Positions 47,046 through 58,845 of a stretch of 64,000 nucleotides of DNA are shown here, one piece after another (within the stretch, counting starts at the first letter, position 1; every line of letters starts with the position of its first letter). Under the pieces are notes generated by a model. The model was not told where the DNA came from. It did not search any database and worked only from the letters and a program-made list of their open reading frames with translations. The stretch is from positions 1,054,001 through 1,118,000 of the forward strand of contig JARHVA010001472.1 in NCBI GenBank assembly GCA_037957365.1, in the 5' to 3' direction. The translations under genes and the position numbers were made by a program. The DNA comes from Torreya grandis (taxonomy: Eukaryota; Streptophyta; Pinopsida; Cupressales; Taxaceae).

Positions 47046-47880
47046 AAAAATTTAAAGAAATAAAAAAATTACTTAAAATTTGGCATGTAGAGTAAATTTA
47101 TGGAAAACCCTAAAACCAAAATAACTCACTCAAAACTAATCCTCTCACCCTGATGTTTTTAATATGATTTATTTGAATTATTATATAACTCTATTAAAAA
47201 AATTGGATCAAAATTTATAATGTATTAAAATAAATAAATGATTCTCTAAAATTAGGGTTTCATCCACACATATGCCCAAATCGAAGCTCTGATACCATTG
47301 TAATGAAATTACTTCATAAATAAAGTATAATAATAAAAATAGATATTAATATGATTTGAATAGAGTAGAATATATGAATAAATGGCAATCCACTTTGAGG
47401 GGAAAACCTCCACAACCTTACAGTAAGAATAGAATTCACAATATCACAATCAAATATTAACCCCTACCTCATATATATACCTTAACTATTCTATGTAAAC
47501 ACCCTAGGCCGACCCTACCACTAATAATAAGATACATATAATATCATATAACTTAATTAAAGGTTATGTTAACCACAATCTAGCTTCACATATCCCAATC
47601 CATGTTATTATCTAAAGGCATAGAAAAGAGATATGGGCCATTCAATAGAACCAATGCATAATTCTAATGAAGTAGTCTTATTCAAATGTTCAATGTAATA
47701 TCCCAAAGAATTAGAAAGTGTCATGATTTATACATTGATTTCATAAGTGGTATCAACTTACATTTCAAAAGTGTCATGCTACATACATTTTTTTCACAAC
47801 TGGTATTGTTTTCCATCAATGTGAGGGCTAATGATCAAAGAATTTGGGAACAAATAAGGATTTATGGTTGAAACCTTTGA
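47046..47880 (-). mobile_element. Nested LTR-element fragment with PBS, inside element B
   Basis: It separates the gag and protease remnants of B. A primer-binding site lies at 47286-47297 on minus, preceded by ATTTCATTACA, a normal LTR 3' end. The minus-strand TATA-like GTATATATATGAGG near 47470 and the following GTGGAGGTTTTCCCC block look like an R-U5 region. Only the LTR and some 5' leader seem to be present. The short LTR and style suggest copia, but no coding part confirms this. Outer limits are approximate. Confidence 0.5.
47286..47297 (-). other. Primer-binding site (initiator-Met tRNA), minus strand
   Basis: GCTCTGATACCA on plus is TGGTATCAGAGC on minus, the plant initiator-Met tRNA complement. 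It lies one base after an LTR-like ...ATTACA end. Confidence 0.85.
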
Positions 47881-47889
47881 AACGATGCT

Positions 47890-48700
47890 TGTAAAATTAT
47901 TATTATTAGGTATATTTTTCTTCTAAAATTATTTCTTAGGTACCTCTTTATTAGTTAAATATTATTTTTAGGTAGCTATTTTTGTAGTCAAACCTTCTTT
48001 ATGTAACTTTTATTTTGATAACTCAGCCTTGGGAGATGAAACCACAATTTTAGTAAGTTACTTAAATGTATAAGGTATTCCTGAATCTAGTGGTGATTTA
48101 TTAGATGTATCAAATGTAAGGTTATCATTATTAATACGTTATATTATTTTATTTTTCAAATCCTAACACTTGTCTATGGGATAAATGTGAACTCTATGAT
48201 AAACATAAAAGTAATTTTATCTTTCACGGGATATGTAAGAGGAACATGATTAATTTATTTGAAGAATGTTCCTTAGAGTTTCACTTGGAGAATTATTAAT
48301 ATTATGGAAAATTATTGATCTATTAGACATAAATGCATTTTGTTTATTAACCTATGTTTGAGATGGAACCTTTTAGGACATATTTTGAATGGAAAATTAT
48401 ATATACAATTTACAGTATCTTGCTTAGGATTTTTTTCATACATAAGCTTATATTCAAGTGATGTGACATTTGGACACAAAGTTTGGATTTGATTTTGTAA
48501 TTCCTATATGGACTACATCATAGTAATCATCTAATCACAAATGGTCATGTTAGGTACACTATTGTTCATAGGTTTGGAAGTTTTAGCTTTAGATTCAAAA
48601 ACATTAGACACTTTAAATTTGATATTCATATAAAAATATATAGGAGAATGCATATTTCCTTTTTGGATTATAATAACATGGACCTATATATCTAATATAA
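47890..48700 (-). pseudogene. Gag C-terminal remnant, element B
   Basis: On minus near 48240-48130 the frame reads FYVYHRVHIYPIDKC, a stop, DLKNKII, a degraded C-x2-H-x(n)-H-x-x-x-C finger with the first Cys lost, followed by the usual DLK-x-x-I helix. Downstream, LTFDTSNKSPLDSGIPYTFK resembles the proline-rich tail after the finger. The layout matches element A gag. Broken by stops. Confidence 0.55.
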
Positions 48701-49468
48701 TCCTAGGATGAATAACTAAGGAGGGACGGTGGTTCTCGCTACCTTGAGGATGAACGGAATGAGTCACATATGTAAGAACTTTAGATTCAACATTCATACA
48801 ATATGTGTTATTAAAGAGAGTTAAAAATTCATCATTATTAATTTCATCCTTAGTTTATTACACGCAAGTTAAATCCATTTCATTACATGATTTTGTTTCA
48901 TATTATATATTACAGGAAATTAACATGTAATTATGATAATTATATCTTGAATCATAAAATATACACTATAATAAGCCATTATAGCTATTATATGGTTTGA
49001 TTATGGAAACAAAAGGTATTTATAAATCAAATTTGAATCCCTAATACAAGAGAAATCTAAAACCCTAAGAGGGAAATAAGAAACTGTAAGGGAATACCAA
49101 AGGTTTTCCATGGTCAAAATAAATATCAAGCTAACTAAGATGTTTTAACTTATTTTTTAATTTAATGGATCTAAAAAAACCAAAACTATTTAAATTTAGA
49201 TTGCATAAAATAGGGCATTTCACATATCATTTTAAATTTTTTAACAGATTGATTGCATTTAATAAATATATAAATGACCAAGAGATAAGGCACTTAGTTG
49301 ATATTCTATTATGTGTTTCTCACTACCTATGGACAAGTGCCTAAAATGATCTATAATATATTTGTGATTACTTGGCTTAGGAAATAAACTATCAAAAATT
49401 TCTACGACACTATCGGTGAATGCTCAGATACCTATGTAAACTAGATCTATCCACTACCTTCTAAAAGT

Positions 49469-49473
49469 GTCCC
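49469..49473. repeat. Target-site duplication GTCCC, left copy
   Basis: Identical to 50886-50890; the unoccupied site is present in the other LTR near 43290. Confidence 0.85.
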
Positions 49474-50885
49474 TGATGAGACCATAGAATGGTTCATTAT
49501 ATCCATGAAATAACATCCTTTTTCCTTGCCTAATAAGTGGATCTAAGTGTAGTTTCTAAACTTATGGTTTATTGAGAATGAGATAGAGAAACTATGTCTT
49601 GGTTATTCCTTTAGAAATTATTGTCATCTTCTTTGTTAACTATTATTACTAATTCTTGGGGAAAGATGTTAATGTGTGTATATGAAGTCCATAATGAGGA
49701 ATATTAAAATTTGAGCAAAGGTACCAATCAATGATTAGATTTGAGGTACATCATATCAACTTTGGAGATCACCTTCATCACTGAGCTCTCGAGATGATCA
49801 ACAAAGAAATATTATCTTATCTTGGGAATTGATCATTTCCATGAATAGATATCTAATAAAATGGTAATATAACATGATAAAATAAGTCTTGGTATGATCT
49901 CATGGCCTTAAAAGGAGATTATAATAGAAGATCTAGCATTTTGGCCAAGTTACAGACTTAAATAGGCAAGCTAAAGACTTCATCAAGCTTGCTATGGACT
50001 TCATCAGGTTTACTACATACTTCATTAGGCTTGCTATGGACTTCGACAAAACCGCTAGGGACTCATTTGGAAAGAATTATATGATTGTTTGGTCTATTCT
50101 AAGATGATCAAGATCATTTATAGCTATCATAAGAATGATTTATATTTATAGACATTCTGTTTAAAGATTGTATCTAAATGTATATTTGTATAATTTAGAG
50201 AATTTCATTCCAATAAAATAGCTCTCTCCATATTTTATGGTGATTGAGGCTATGTTGTAATAGAATAGATTCTTATATTAAATGTCTCTCTCCATATTTT
50301 TTGGAGATTGAAATAGGCTAGAATATTTAGGTTATTATTCTTGAATAAGGCATTGGTTGAAAGCATGAGATTATAAATGCAACCTCCCACACCATTGAAG
50401 AGAAGGATTCAATATATTTCTCTCTCGATTATTTTGAATAATTCATTTTGAAGTTTGTGGCATAAAATCTTGTGATTCTAAATAAAATCATCTTCTAAGG
50501 AATGAGTTGGCCACTCATTTCAAGTAAGATGGATCAATGTGTTTATGTTTACTTCTTTGTTATGTAATTATCCATTTATTATGAATTATTGTATTTTCCC
50601 TTTGTGTCATATAAATATTCCTTTTTATATAGTTTATTTTGAACTTGCAGGTGTTTTCTTTGTTTATCATTTCTTTTCAATTTAGCAATTTACTTTCTTG
50701 CAAGTTTGATGTAATTTCATGCATGTGTGATTTAATTTTTTCAAGAGTACCTTTAAATTTATACAAGTCTGGAGTTTGGTAGAAGGGACCCATTTACATA
50801 GATTTCTTTCTCCTATTGCATATTATCTGTAGACACCACCTCTGGATTAACATTTTTCAATGAATGGGATTGATAAACCTCATCA
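49474..50885 (+). mobile_element. Solo LTR nested in element B
   Basis: 1412 bp with terminal inverted TGATGAG...CTCATCA, so it has the TG...CA form. It is flanked by 5-bp duplications GTCCC. The related LTR at 42.9-45.4 kb runs through this site without the insert, which proves it is an insertion. It has a plus-strand TATA-like ATTATAAATGC at about 50370 followed by CAACCTCCCACACC, and internal repeated CTCTCTCCATATTTT blocks at about 50220 and 50285. No PBS, PPT or coding part is inside, so recombination between two LTRs is the likely origin. Orientation is inferred from the TATA only. Confidence 0.85.
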
Positions 50886-50890
50886 GTCCC
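50886..50890. repeat. Target-site duplication GTCCC, right copy
   Basis: Matches 49469-49473. Confidence 0.85.
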
Positions 50891-51790
50891 TATGTATTTT
50901 TTAGTCTATTCTACCAAAGATTGTTTCACCTACCTGTCTATATGTTTTTTGTGTAATTTATTGACCTTAGTCCTATGCATATATCTTGATTTTGTCTTCC
51001 TTTACCTTGAAAACTTAGTTCCACTTTCAACACCTATTTGACCTTAAATAAGGGGGTAAAGGATGGGTTGGAAAACATCAACCACTCCTTACTCAGTGGT
51101 TGAGTTTTTCCTACATTCTAATACTTCAAAGAGGTATCAAACCACATGTAGTTATCCCACCTATGTGTAGGTGCACGTAATAGTGTTATGCTAGATTGCA
51201 ATGTAAATATTTGGATTTTGACACTTGAAAACATGAAACTTTGGCTTGTGTTATTGTTAAATCTTGGTTTTTAATACTATTCCTTTGAGGGGTTTTTAGA
51301 TATGGATTCTTTTGGATAGTGCCTCAATGATGTACAAATATATTTCTCATTATGCAAGTGGTCCTCAATGTAATTTCCAAGTAGTGACCGAGTGAAACAT
51401 TAGGGTTTCTCTTGGAGTTTCCTAGCATAATCAACATGTGAAACATGTATAAGTCGATCCAAGTGAGAAATTTAAATTTAAAAATTATCCATTAAGTATC
51501 CTAGGACACTATTGGTATCCATCAACATCAGATTATTACTAGTATTGTTCATAATTAGAGAAATAATAGTAAATAATATTACAAATAAATGATTATGATT
51601 ATAGAGCAATCTAGCATAGACTAGGGAGATATTGTGTATGAATGACAACAAATTGGATTGGCCAAGTCCATAGATAGATAAAATGATAGGAAAGAATCTG
51701 AGTAAGATTCAAATGTGTATGCATAAGTCATGTATGTCAAAGATAGGTCAAAACTAATGTTGTCAAGTGTCTAAACCCAAATTCATATGT

Positions 51791-53460
51791 ATATAAATCA
51801 ATAATAACAATCCTCCAATAAACCACTATGAATTTCATAGTGGATGTATATTATAATATAACTCAAATGATTTTTTTTTAAAGCACACATCATATACTCA
51901 TACGCTCTCAACATATTGTTTGATCTCCTTGAGAGAGAAAATGATTTGGTAAAGAAACTATGGTATATAAAATTATCTCAATAAATCAGTCTTGAGTTTG
52001 TGAAAATTTACCAAAGTATTATTTGGATCAAACTTGTGATACAACATATGCACATGATCCAATAGTGTCATGGAAAATTGCCCTGATTTCCTCTTAAGAT
52101 AAGTTACTCCTTTTGATTTACAGTCTATCTTACACTTTTATGTTTTATCAACTACATCAATTCATTGATACTTAGGAAACTTCATTGACATCTCAGATAA
52201 TATTGAGAGTTATTATGCAGGTTGGTGTGTCTGTATAATATTCTTTGAAATAACACTTCCTTTTCTACTAAAAATTGTTTGACTAATGCTTCTTTTTACA
52301 AAAATATTGGATTTACCATTGGAACATTTCACCCACCTATGGACCTTGAATCGAAGTCCCTCCTACTAATACCATCACAATCATAATTTTAAAATCTCAA
52401 GTATTCCCTCCAAAACTATCACAAATCACCATTGTGTGTGGAATCTCTTATTACACCAAACATTCTTCAATTTTACAAAAATATTCACATTGATTTATTT
52501 GAAAAAAATGTGCACACATGCATTGACCCTATATAATATTATATTTAATATATCCTTGGAATATTCACATATTCATTCATCTTCAAATGGTTCCACTTTC
52601 ACTTCCTCAAATTCATTCTCATTTCATAAGGATCCTTCAATGCACATCTTCTCTTCTCCATTAGAGCACATTCCTCATTTACATAAACTAATCATGTGCC
52701 ATCCCTATTGAATTCTCATATGAATGGAATTAAATTTACTTAGCTTATACTTCCACATGGTCCATATTACATAACATCTCATCTCTCTCCTTAAAGTCTT
52801 ACATTCTTCCTCTTTTTGAGCCACCCTAATTAAATCTCCAACTAACCAAGACCACTAAGACTAGATTAATAATAGCACATGTGCTAGACAACATCATAAA
52901 AATCATCTTCACTACCATCTATAAAGGAATACCATTTGTTTTACTTCTTGAAGACAAAATATGAATCTTTACAAACTGTTGACAACTAGCCCTAACCATG
53001 TGTTTATTGGTTGGTTTAATCAAGCCTCATACATTCCAAGAGAATATATTAATTAATATTCATGAAGGTTCATATTGTAGGATTAGATTGCAAATTTGGT
53101 TAGTCAAGCATTAGTCAATAAATCTATGAAAAATGCATAAAGAACTCAATAAACTTAGCCAACCTATTCTAACAGGGTTTGCAAATGATAATGAAGAATA
53201 AATTGAAAGAAAGAAATACCAATTATCTTCATATATAATTCCACCATCCAACAATGGCTCTAAGCGTGTTATCCCCTTAATCTAGTACTCTTGCATTTGT
53301 CAACAATGGCTACTTTGTTTCTCCATTGCCTCAAAAACACTATGCATAACCTACGCTTAAGAAAAGAAACCTCTAATCTATGCCTATCAAATGAAGCTTG
53401 AAAATAACATAATAATCAACACAAAATGTTGTGGAGACAATTTTGCATTATAAGTTTACA
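51791..53460. other. No gene; one short perfect palindrome
   Basis: AT-rich, unassigned. CCACTATGAA-T-TTCATAGTGG (51823-51843) is a perfect inverted repeat close to where the element B LTR match ends, and may mark another insertion boundary. Confidence 0.45.
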
Positions 53461-53494
53461 ATAATTTAGCTTAAACATTAGGTTCCATGCCCTT

Positions 53495-53505
53495 CTATTT
53501 ATAGA
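53495..53505 (-). promoter_or_regulatory. Putative LTR TATA box, minus strand
   Basis: CTATTTATAGA on plus equals TCTATAAATAG on minus, a good TATA match within LTR-like sequence. Confidence 0.4.
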
Positions 53506-55040
53506 TTTTCCAAGTGGGCTAGGATCAACCATGACTATCTATCTGAAGATTGAGATGTGTGGCCATGAATTAATCTAATATTTGGAATTAAAGCCATAAA
53601 TATCATCATAATTATTTGTAAGGGGCATTAATTAGGCATGGGTACCCATAATATGATATTATATGCATTTATGGCTTATGGATGCCACCCCATAGATCAT
53701 GTCACTAGGTGATGGAGATATTGAGAATCAATTTTCAATAATGAAATAATCAATAAACTCCATGGAAAATCCACTTAAGATCTTGATTCAAATTAATTAT
53801 CTTAAATAAGAATAATCAATTTTAGTGCAATTTTTTGTAAATTGTTGCACAATTAATCAAAATGGCCAGAAAGTCATATTATTGGGTCATAATTTGACTC
53901 AAGAAGAATTGGAAGGTGATGTTAGATGCCTTGGGACCATGTTCCCATTTAGGATGTTTCCAACACAAAATAACAAAGGTACGTGATGTGTACTAATGAA
54001 TTAGAAGAAAAGAGTGATCCAAAGCACAAAAAAGTGAAATTATCATTTTGACTCAAAATGAATTGATTAAAGTTAGGATCCACATAAAATGCATTGCCCT
54101 ATTTACGGATAAATTAGCCTAAAACAACACTTTTTTATGACAAGATTGAACCATTTAGCATATTTTTAGTGATTTTGGCCTAAATTGGGCATTTGAGTAC
54201 AAATCAAGTAAAATTGACAATTTCAACACAAATGGTGTTAGGAATTGGATGTCTACATTTTACCCCTATTTAAGAAGGCTTAGTGAGATATTCAAGTGAG
54301 GCAACATCTCAAAAAAAAAATTATCAAGAAGAAATTGGAAATGACCCATGATGCCCCCTTGAGAGGGCATACTAGGATGAAAGAGAAAGATGGACTCTCA
54401 AAAAGAGAGGGAAAGTGAGAGATTAACCCATGGAATAGATCACATCTAGAGGAGATAATTATTGCAAACATGGTCACCATTAATGAATAAAATATAATTA
54501 GAGGTATAATGGGCCCCAAATATGAGGGAAATGGGAAAGATTCAATCCAAACATATAAGTGACACACTTTGAATGTACCCAATTTGAGAGTGTAAGCTGT
54601 GCACTTACGACATTAATTAGTCTTGAGATAAGTTGTACACTAAAACATTGACATCATGGGTAGTAGTGTGGAGAGCTTGGAATTAGAGAAAAAGGAGAAT
54701 GTGGTCTCTAAAGAGATGATAATAAGAGGTACCCTAGTAGGGCATATTTGATCGTGATAAAATAGTTTTTACCCAATAGGGATAATTTTGATCATTAATA
54801 AAGAATAAATAATGGTCTTGCCCATGTAGGGTTGATTTAGTTTTTTAACTTGATTCAAATGTTGTGCCTTGGGATGTGCAAATTGGCAAATAATTAGCTC
54901 AAGGATATAACCTATTATATAAATTAAAGATGAGTAGGCACAAATATAGATGCAATGGTGTAATGGCTTAGAAAGCCACAAAAACATGCATGTAAGGATT
55001 AAAAAAAAGATGAAAGAAATGAAAAGAGAAGTGAAGGTGG

Positions 55041-56562
55041 TTGAGTTGACCTAGGATACGTCATTTATCTAAGTGCTACCTACATAGTCCATATGGACCT
55101 CAAGCCAATGTAGTTAACCAAAATTGGGAGAGAATGAAATGAGGGATGATGAAAAATGACCAAAGATTGATTAGACTCATTATGTATGCTAATATATGCA
55201 CATCTAAGCATAGAGTTAGGTGCTAAACCTATTGATCTTAGTTTATGCATAATGATCTTGAGATCTATTCATCAGGTTTGTGTTGATGTTTAGACTTGAA
55301 TCTATAGCACAAAGTGCTTGCTATAGCAAAATAAATTAGGCATCATAAGTATAAATAACTCATAATGACATGTAATTTCAAGTACATGGAGCTGATTCAA
55401 ATGTGAATACCTATAATTAAGGATAATGGTAAACAATGACCAAAACCAAAGTTACAACTATTTACATTTAAACAAAAAGCAAAGACAAAAAAAAAGATTA
55501 AAAAAAGCAAGAACATCCTAACAACATGAGATCAAGATATGAATAATCAAGATCCATGTGGACCATCAAGATGTACTTGGAAAACAAACAAAGCAAGACC
55601 AAATAGGAAATCAAAAAACAAAACAAATAAACAACAATCAAATAAACAAAATGTTTTTAGATTTTTCTAAGTATCTCAACTCAATTTTAGAATTAAGAGA
55701 CATAAAATGGTATAACTCATGAAATGGTGAGAATGCACCAACTTAAAATGCTCATAAGACAGTGAAAGTGTAATGAAAGCTGGGGACTGAGTTGACCTCA
55801 ACATGAATTAAGCACAATCTACGTAGTCCCATTAAGACCTCAAGTCATAGTAATTATGCCTACACAATAGGGAACGGAAAACTGACCAGGCTAAACAAAT
55901 TTGTGAATAAATGCAAATGATAAGGAAAATGATAATAATAATGACTAGATGACACAACAATGCATGATAAAAAAACATTATACCTAATTTTCCCATAAGC
56001 AATTATAATTAGGAAATAACATCATAATTCTAATTTACCCAAAGGCGGTTATAATCAAGGATACTACTAATTTTCCCATAGGCAGTTATAATTAGGGATA
56101 CAAAATAAGATAATTAATGATAGATAACTTTCCAAATCAAATATCATACTACTTTCATAGACTATCATTCAACATGATATTCTAAAACTATTGAAACTAG
56201 ATCAACAGCCCCCCATGGAAAGTGTAGGATGACCTGATGGAACCAAGATCAAAATAGTATAATTAGGATGACTAAAAACAAACCTTGGTCAATAATAAAG
56301 GAATGGTATAATAAAAATGGTATAAGGAAAATGATCATAAGATAATTGGCTATAGTGACAATAAAGTTACCCCCAAGTGATGATTTGCTTAGTTTGCTCG
56401 TAAAATAGTGAGAGCATACCTGAGGTTGCTCACAAAATGGTGAGAGTGTGGGATAAGATAATTGAAAAATGGAAAGAGTGTGAAGAAAGGGGTGACCAAG
56501 TTGACATCAATAAAAATTGAGTGCTACCTACATAAACCCGAAGGACCTCAAGTCAATGTAGT
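55041..56562 (+). repeat. Three diverged, regularly spaced copies of a 75-bp motif
   Basis: Copies start at 55043, about 55789 and about 56499. Each has GAGTTGACC (or AGTTGACA), about 20 bases, GTGCTACCTACATAGTCC-like sequence, then GACCTCAAGTCAATGTAGTT. Spacing is about 746 and 710 bp. A second shared block, AATGGTGAGAATGC...AGTGAAAGTG, precedes copies 2 and 3. This suggests an old tandem array with units of about 0.7 kb. Confidence 0.8.
55984..56103 (+). repeat. Short tandem repeat, about 37-46 bp, three copies
   Basis: Copies begin at 55984, 56030 and 56067: CTAATTTTCCCATAAGCAAT, CTAATTTACCCAAAGGCGGT and CTAATTTTCCCATAGGCAGT, each followed by TATAAT(T/C)A(A/G)G. Confidence 0.9.
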
Positions 56563-56700
56563 TCAATATAGCAAGACAAATGTGTTGGTTGAATATTTTG
56601 TCAACCAGCTAACTAGTGAGAAAAATAGGTCTCTTCAACCACAACATAGGGAGATTGGTCGGCCAGATGTGTAGGTTTACTACATCAGCAGGGGACAAAT

Positions 56701-57199
56701 CTCTCTTCTCATCAAGGGGAGGTTCCCTATAAATACATAGGAGCTATATACTATATAAATAAACAAAAAATAACACATGGGGGCAGGATAAACCATCCAT
56801 CTCTCTTATTTCAGAGATGATGTTTACAAATCAAAGGAGAAATCCTGGATGATTGGTGAAGGTACCTCTCTTCTTTCAGAAGTAGCATTTAGCCAAGAGC
56901 CAGATCCCTTCCTAGATAGTAGAAATCTTGGTGAAGCGACAGAAGGCACTTCTCTTCTTTCAAAATGCTTGTTCTTACAAACAACAAGAATCTTTCTGGC
57001 AGGTAACTGGAAGATGTAGCTCAAATTATCCACCTTGACTACCCAAGAGTGAGGTACAAAGAATAATGGGGGCACAAAGTCATCTCAAGGTCCTTTACAT
57101 AGAAACAAAAAATAAACACATTGAAAACAATTATGTTAGCACAAAGTCTGAAAGTAATTGGTTTCAGGACACCTTCCTTATCACTTCCACTAGCTCTAC
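56701..57199. other. No gene; possible U5 or leader sequence
   Basis: No coherent gene. AAGAAGAGA(A/G)GT followed by CCTTC, encoding ERREVPS on the minus strand, occurs twice (about 56870 and 56950), a short repeat 80 bp apart. Plus-strand TATA-like CTATAAATACA (56729) and TATATAAATAAA (56752) have no clear downstream unit. Confidence 0.35.
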
Positions 57200-57425
57200 T
57201 TGTTAAATTAAATAAACAAGAACACATTTAGAAGATAGACATAAGAATAATCTCCTAAAATGATACAAGCTATACAGCACAAAGTTTGTGAATCACTTGC
57301 TTTATCATTCATATAAAATAATATGAAATACAATCTGATCTCAAAGTCTCAGTATTCACCTTTCAATTTGGGCAGAGTTTTGCTTCTGTGGTCTAAAAGA
57401 TCTCCTTTTCATCGAATGAGAGATT

Positions 57426-57439
57426 AAATTATATAGAGG
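57426..57439 (-). promoter_or_regulatory. Putative LTR TATA box
   Basis: AAATTATATAGAGG on plus equals CCTCTATATAATTT on minus. It lies about 600 bp downstream, on the minus strand, of the nearest G-box-like repeat. Confidence 0.4.
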
Positions 57440-58018
57440 CTAGAGAGACATGACACTTCTTCCCATGGGGTGACCCATGATGTGCAATCAATGTCTTGGA
57501 TGCATTTTTGGTTATGTCAGGAAGGGCCATGCTAGAGCAGGGCATCTGCCTTAACTATGGTGTGTTGGTTCATCTCCTTTGTCTACTCTCAAGCCTAAAT
57601 TACTCATTCCATCATCTGCTAGCTATGTAATTCTCTACTCTATCTTTATGCCAAAGGGGACAAACAGGCTACGCTTTCAATGTTTACAGGCCCCACATAT
57701 CTACCTGGTGAACTGCTTCACCTACTGGAATTAACTTCCATTGAGATTTCCCTCTTTGTCTCTTCTTGCTATGATTTGGGCCCTTGGGCTGTCTTTTCCC
57801 CCTTTTCTAGCTCTTTTGGCTCTATCATCAACGGGTCTTCCCTTTTTTCTTTGGTTTTCAGGCCTTTGAACGCATTCGAGTTTGTCTTTAAGTCTGCAAG
57901 GATCAATGACTATTTTATTACCACCAATTTAACATCTTTAGGTCTGTCATCTCCTCTTAGCAACTCTCTCATGTCTTTCTCACTTGCTATGGCTATTTCC
58001 TGCTATCACATGGGTGAG

Positions 58019-58780
58019 GACATGTGGCAGCATTCGCAGCTTTGAAATAGGCTTATCAAAATAAGCTTTGAAACTTGTTAGGGGTTGAAAGCACAGATGT
58101 AGACACTTGGCAGCTTTTGCCACACTGGGACGAGACACATGGCAAGTTCCATCACTTTAAAACTTGTTAGAGACTGTGTCTTAGCTCATGACATTTGGTA
58201 GCTTCTATTGCACTTTGAGGCTTGACTCTTCCCAAAGGGAACTTGCCCTTCGGGGTCATCTAGGTGGCCTTCGGGCTTTGATTCTTTTAGAAGACTATTG
58301 TCTCTTTTATTTCCTTCAAACAAAATGTCTAAAGAAATTCCTTTAGATAATTTGTCTGAAGGAGACCTTTCCTTGAATTTGTATTTGTGCATTCGAGAGT
58401 GCTCTATCTTTGACATGTGGCACCTTTCACTGCTTCGAACAAGTGACACATGGCATCTTTTATTGCACTCATTAAAACCCTCTACCATTGACACATGGCA
58501 CTTTCCATTCTTCGGCTTTTGTAACATCATAGAAATGCTTGGGGCTCATTTATGTTCTCTCAAATGATGACACTTGTCACGTCCCATTTGTTTTAGTCAC
58601 TCACCTGGGACCCACCATGATCCTTGCTCAAAGTAGTGGAAAGAAAGGAAGGGGCTATGGATTTTGACACTTGGAGGCTTTCAACAAGCTTCAAAAAGGA
58701 CACATGGTAGTATCTGTTGCTTTTAGAAACAAGGTATAATGTGTCTCAACAAATGACACTTGGCAGCTTTCACTCATCCT
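58019..58780 (-). repeat. Array of eleven GACAC(A/T)TGGCA-like repeats (G-box/ABRE-like)
   Basis: Plus-strand copies start at 58019, 58102, 58134, 58190, 58412, 58445, 58490, 58569, 58666, 58699 and 58755. Consensus is GACAC(A/T)TGGCA(G/C)CTTT, often followed by CACTGC. On the minus strand this is GCCATGTGTC or GCCAAGTGTC, one base from GCCACGTGTC, the ACGTG-containing G-box/ABRE bound by plant bZIP factors. CpG deamination in the core CACGTG gives CACATG or CATGTG, and both forms occur here. All copies have the same orientation. Confidence 0.8.
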
Positions 58781-58845
58781 TTTGTTTTGCGCACGCTTCA
58801 GTTGTACCATCTGTTTCACTACTTCTTGTTGATGATGTTGAACCT

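Larger units (their letters stand above)
42943..51790 (-). mobile_element. Element B: old minus-strand gypsy related to A, with nested insertions
   Basis: Direct repeats at about 42943-45420 and about 49118-51790 are recognisable over more than 1 kb after removal of the solo LTR. The interior carries, on minus, gag (48.7-47.9 kb) and a protease end (about 46.9 kb), again without RT or integrase. Parts of its LTR (for example GTGTCTACAAATTCCCCC at about 44230) resemble those of element A, so A and B belong to related families. The high-coordinate LTR lacks the part equivalent to 44.25-45.4 kb. Confidence 0.65.
49118..51790 (-). repeat. Element B LTR, high-coordinate copy, split by a solo LTR
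   Basis: 49118-49473 and 50886-51790 together match 42943-44240. The match breaks at about 51785, where unrelated sequence begins, so this copy is truncated. Confidence 0.75.
53461..56700 (-). mobile_element. Probable third long-LTR gypsy fragment (element C)
   Basis: GGATGTCTACATTTTACCCC at 54248 resembles the GTGTCTACAAATTCCCCC blocks in the LTRs of A and B, in the same orientation. A minus-strand TATA-like TCTATAAATAG lies at 53495-53505. The stretch 55.0-56.6 kb carries three diverged copies of a roughly 0.7-kb motif. No coding domains were recognised and no partner LTR was found, so this could be a solo LTR or LTR fragment. Confidence 0.4.

Noticed and set aside
56728..56765. Plus-strand TATA-like boxes as a promoter
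   Set aside because: No reading frame or LTR on the plus strand follows; AT-rich background produces such matches.
57680..58045. 121-codon plus-strand open frame with a hydrophobic N-terminus
   Set aside because: No recognisable domain, and it overlaps the putative minus-strand LTR; likely chance.
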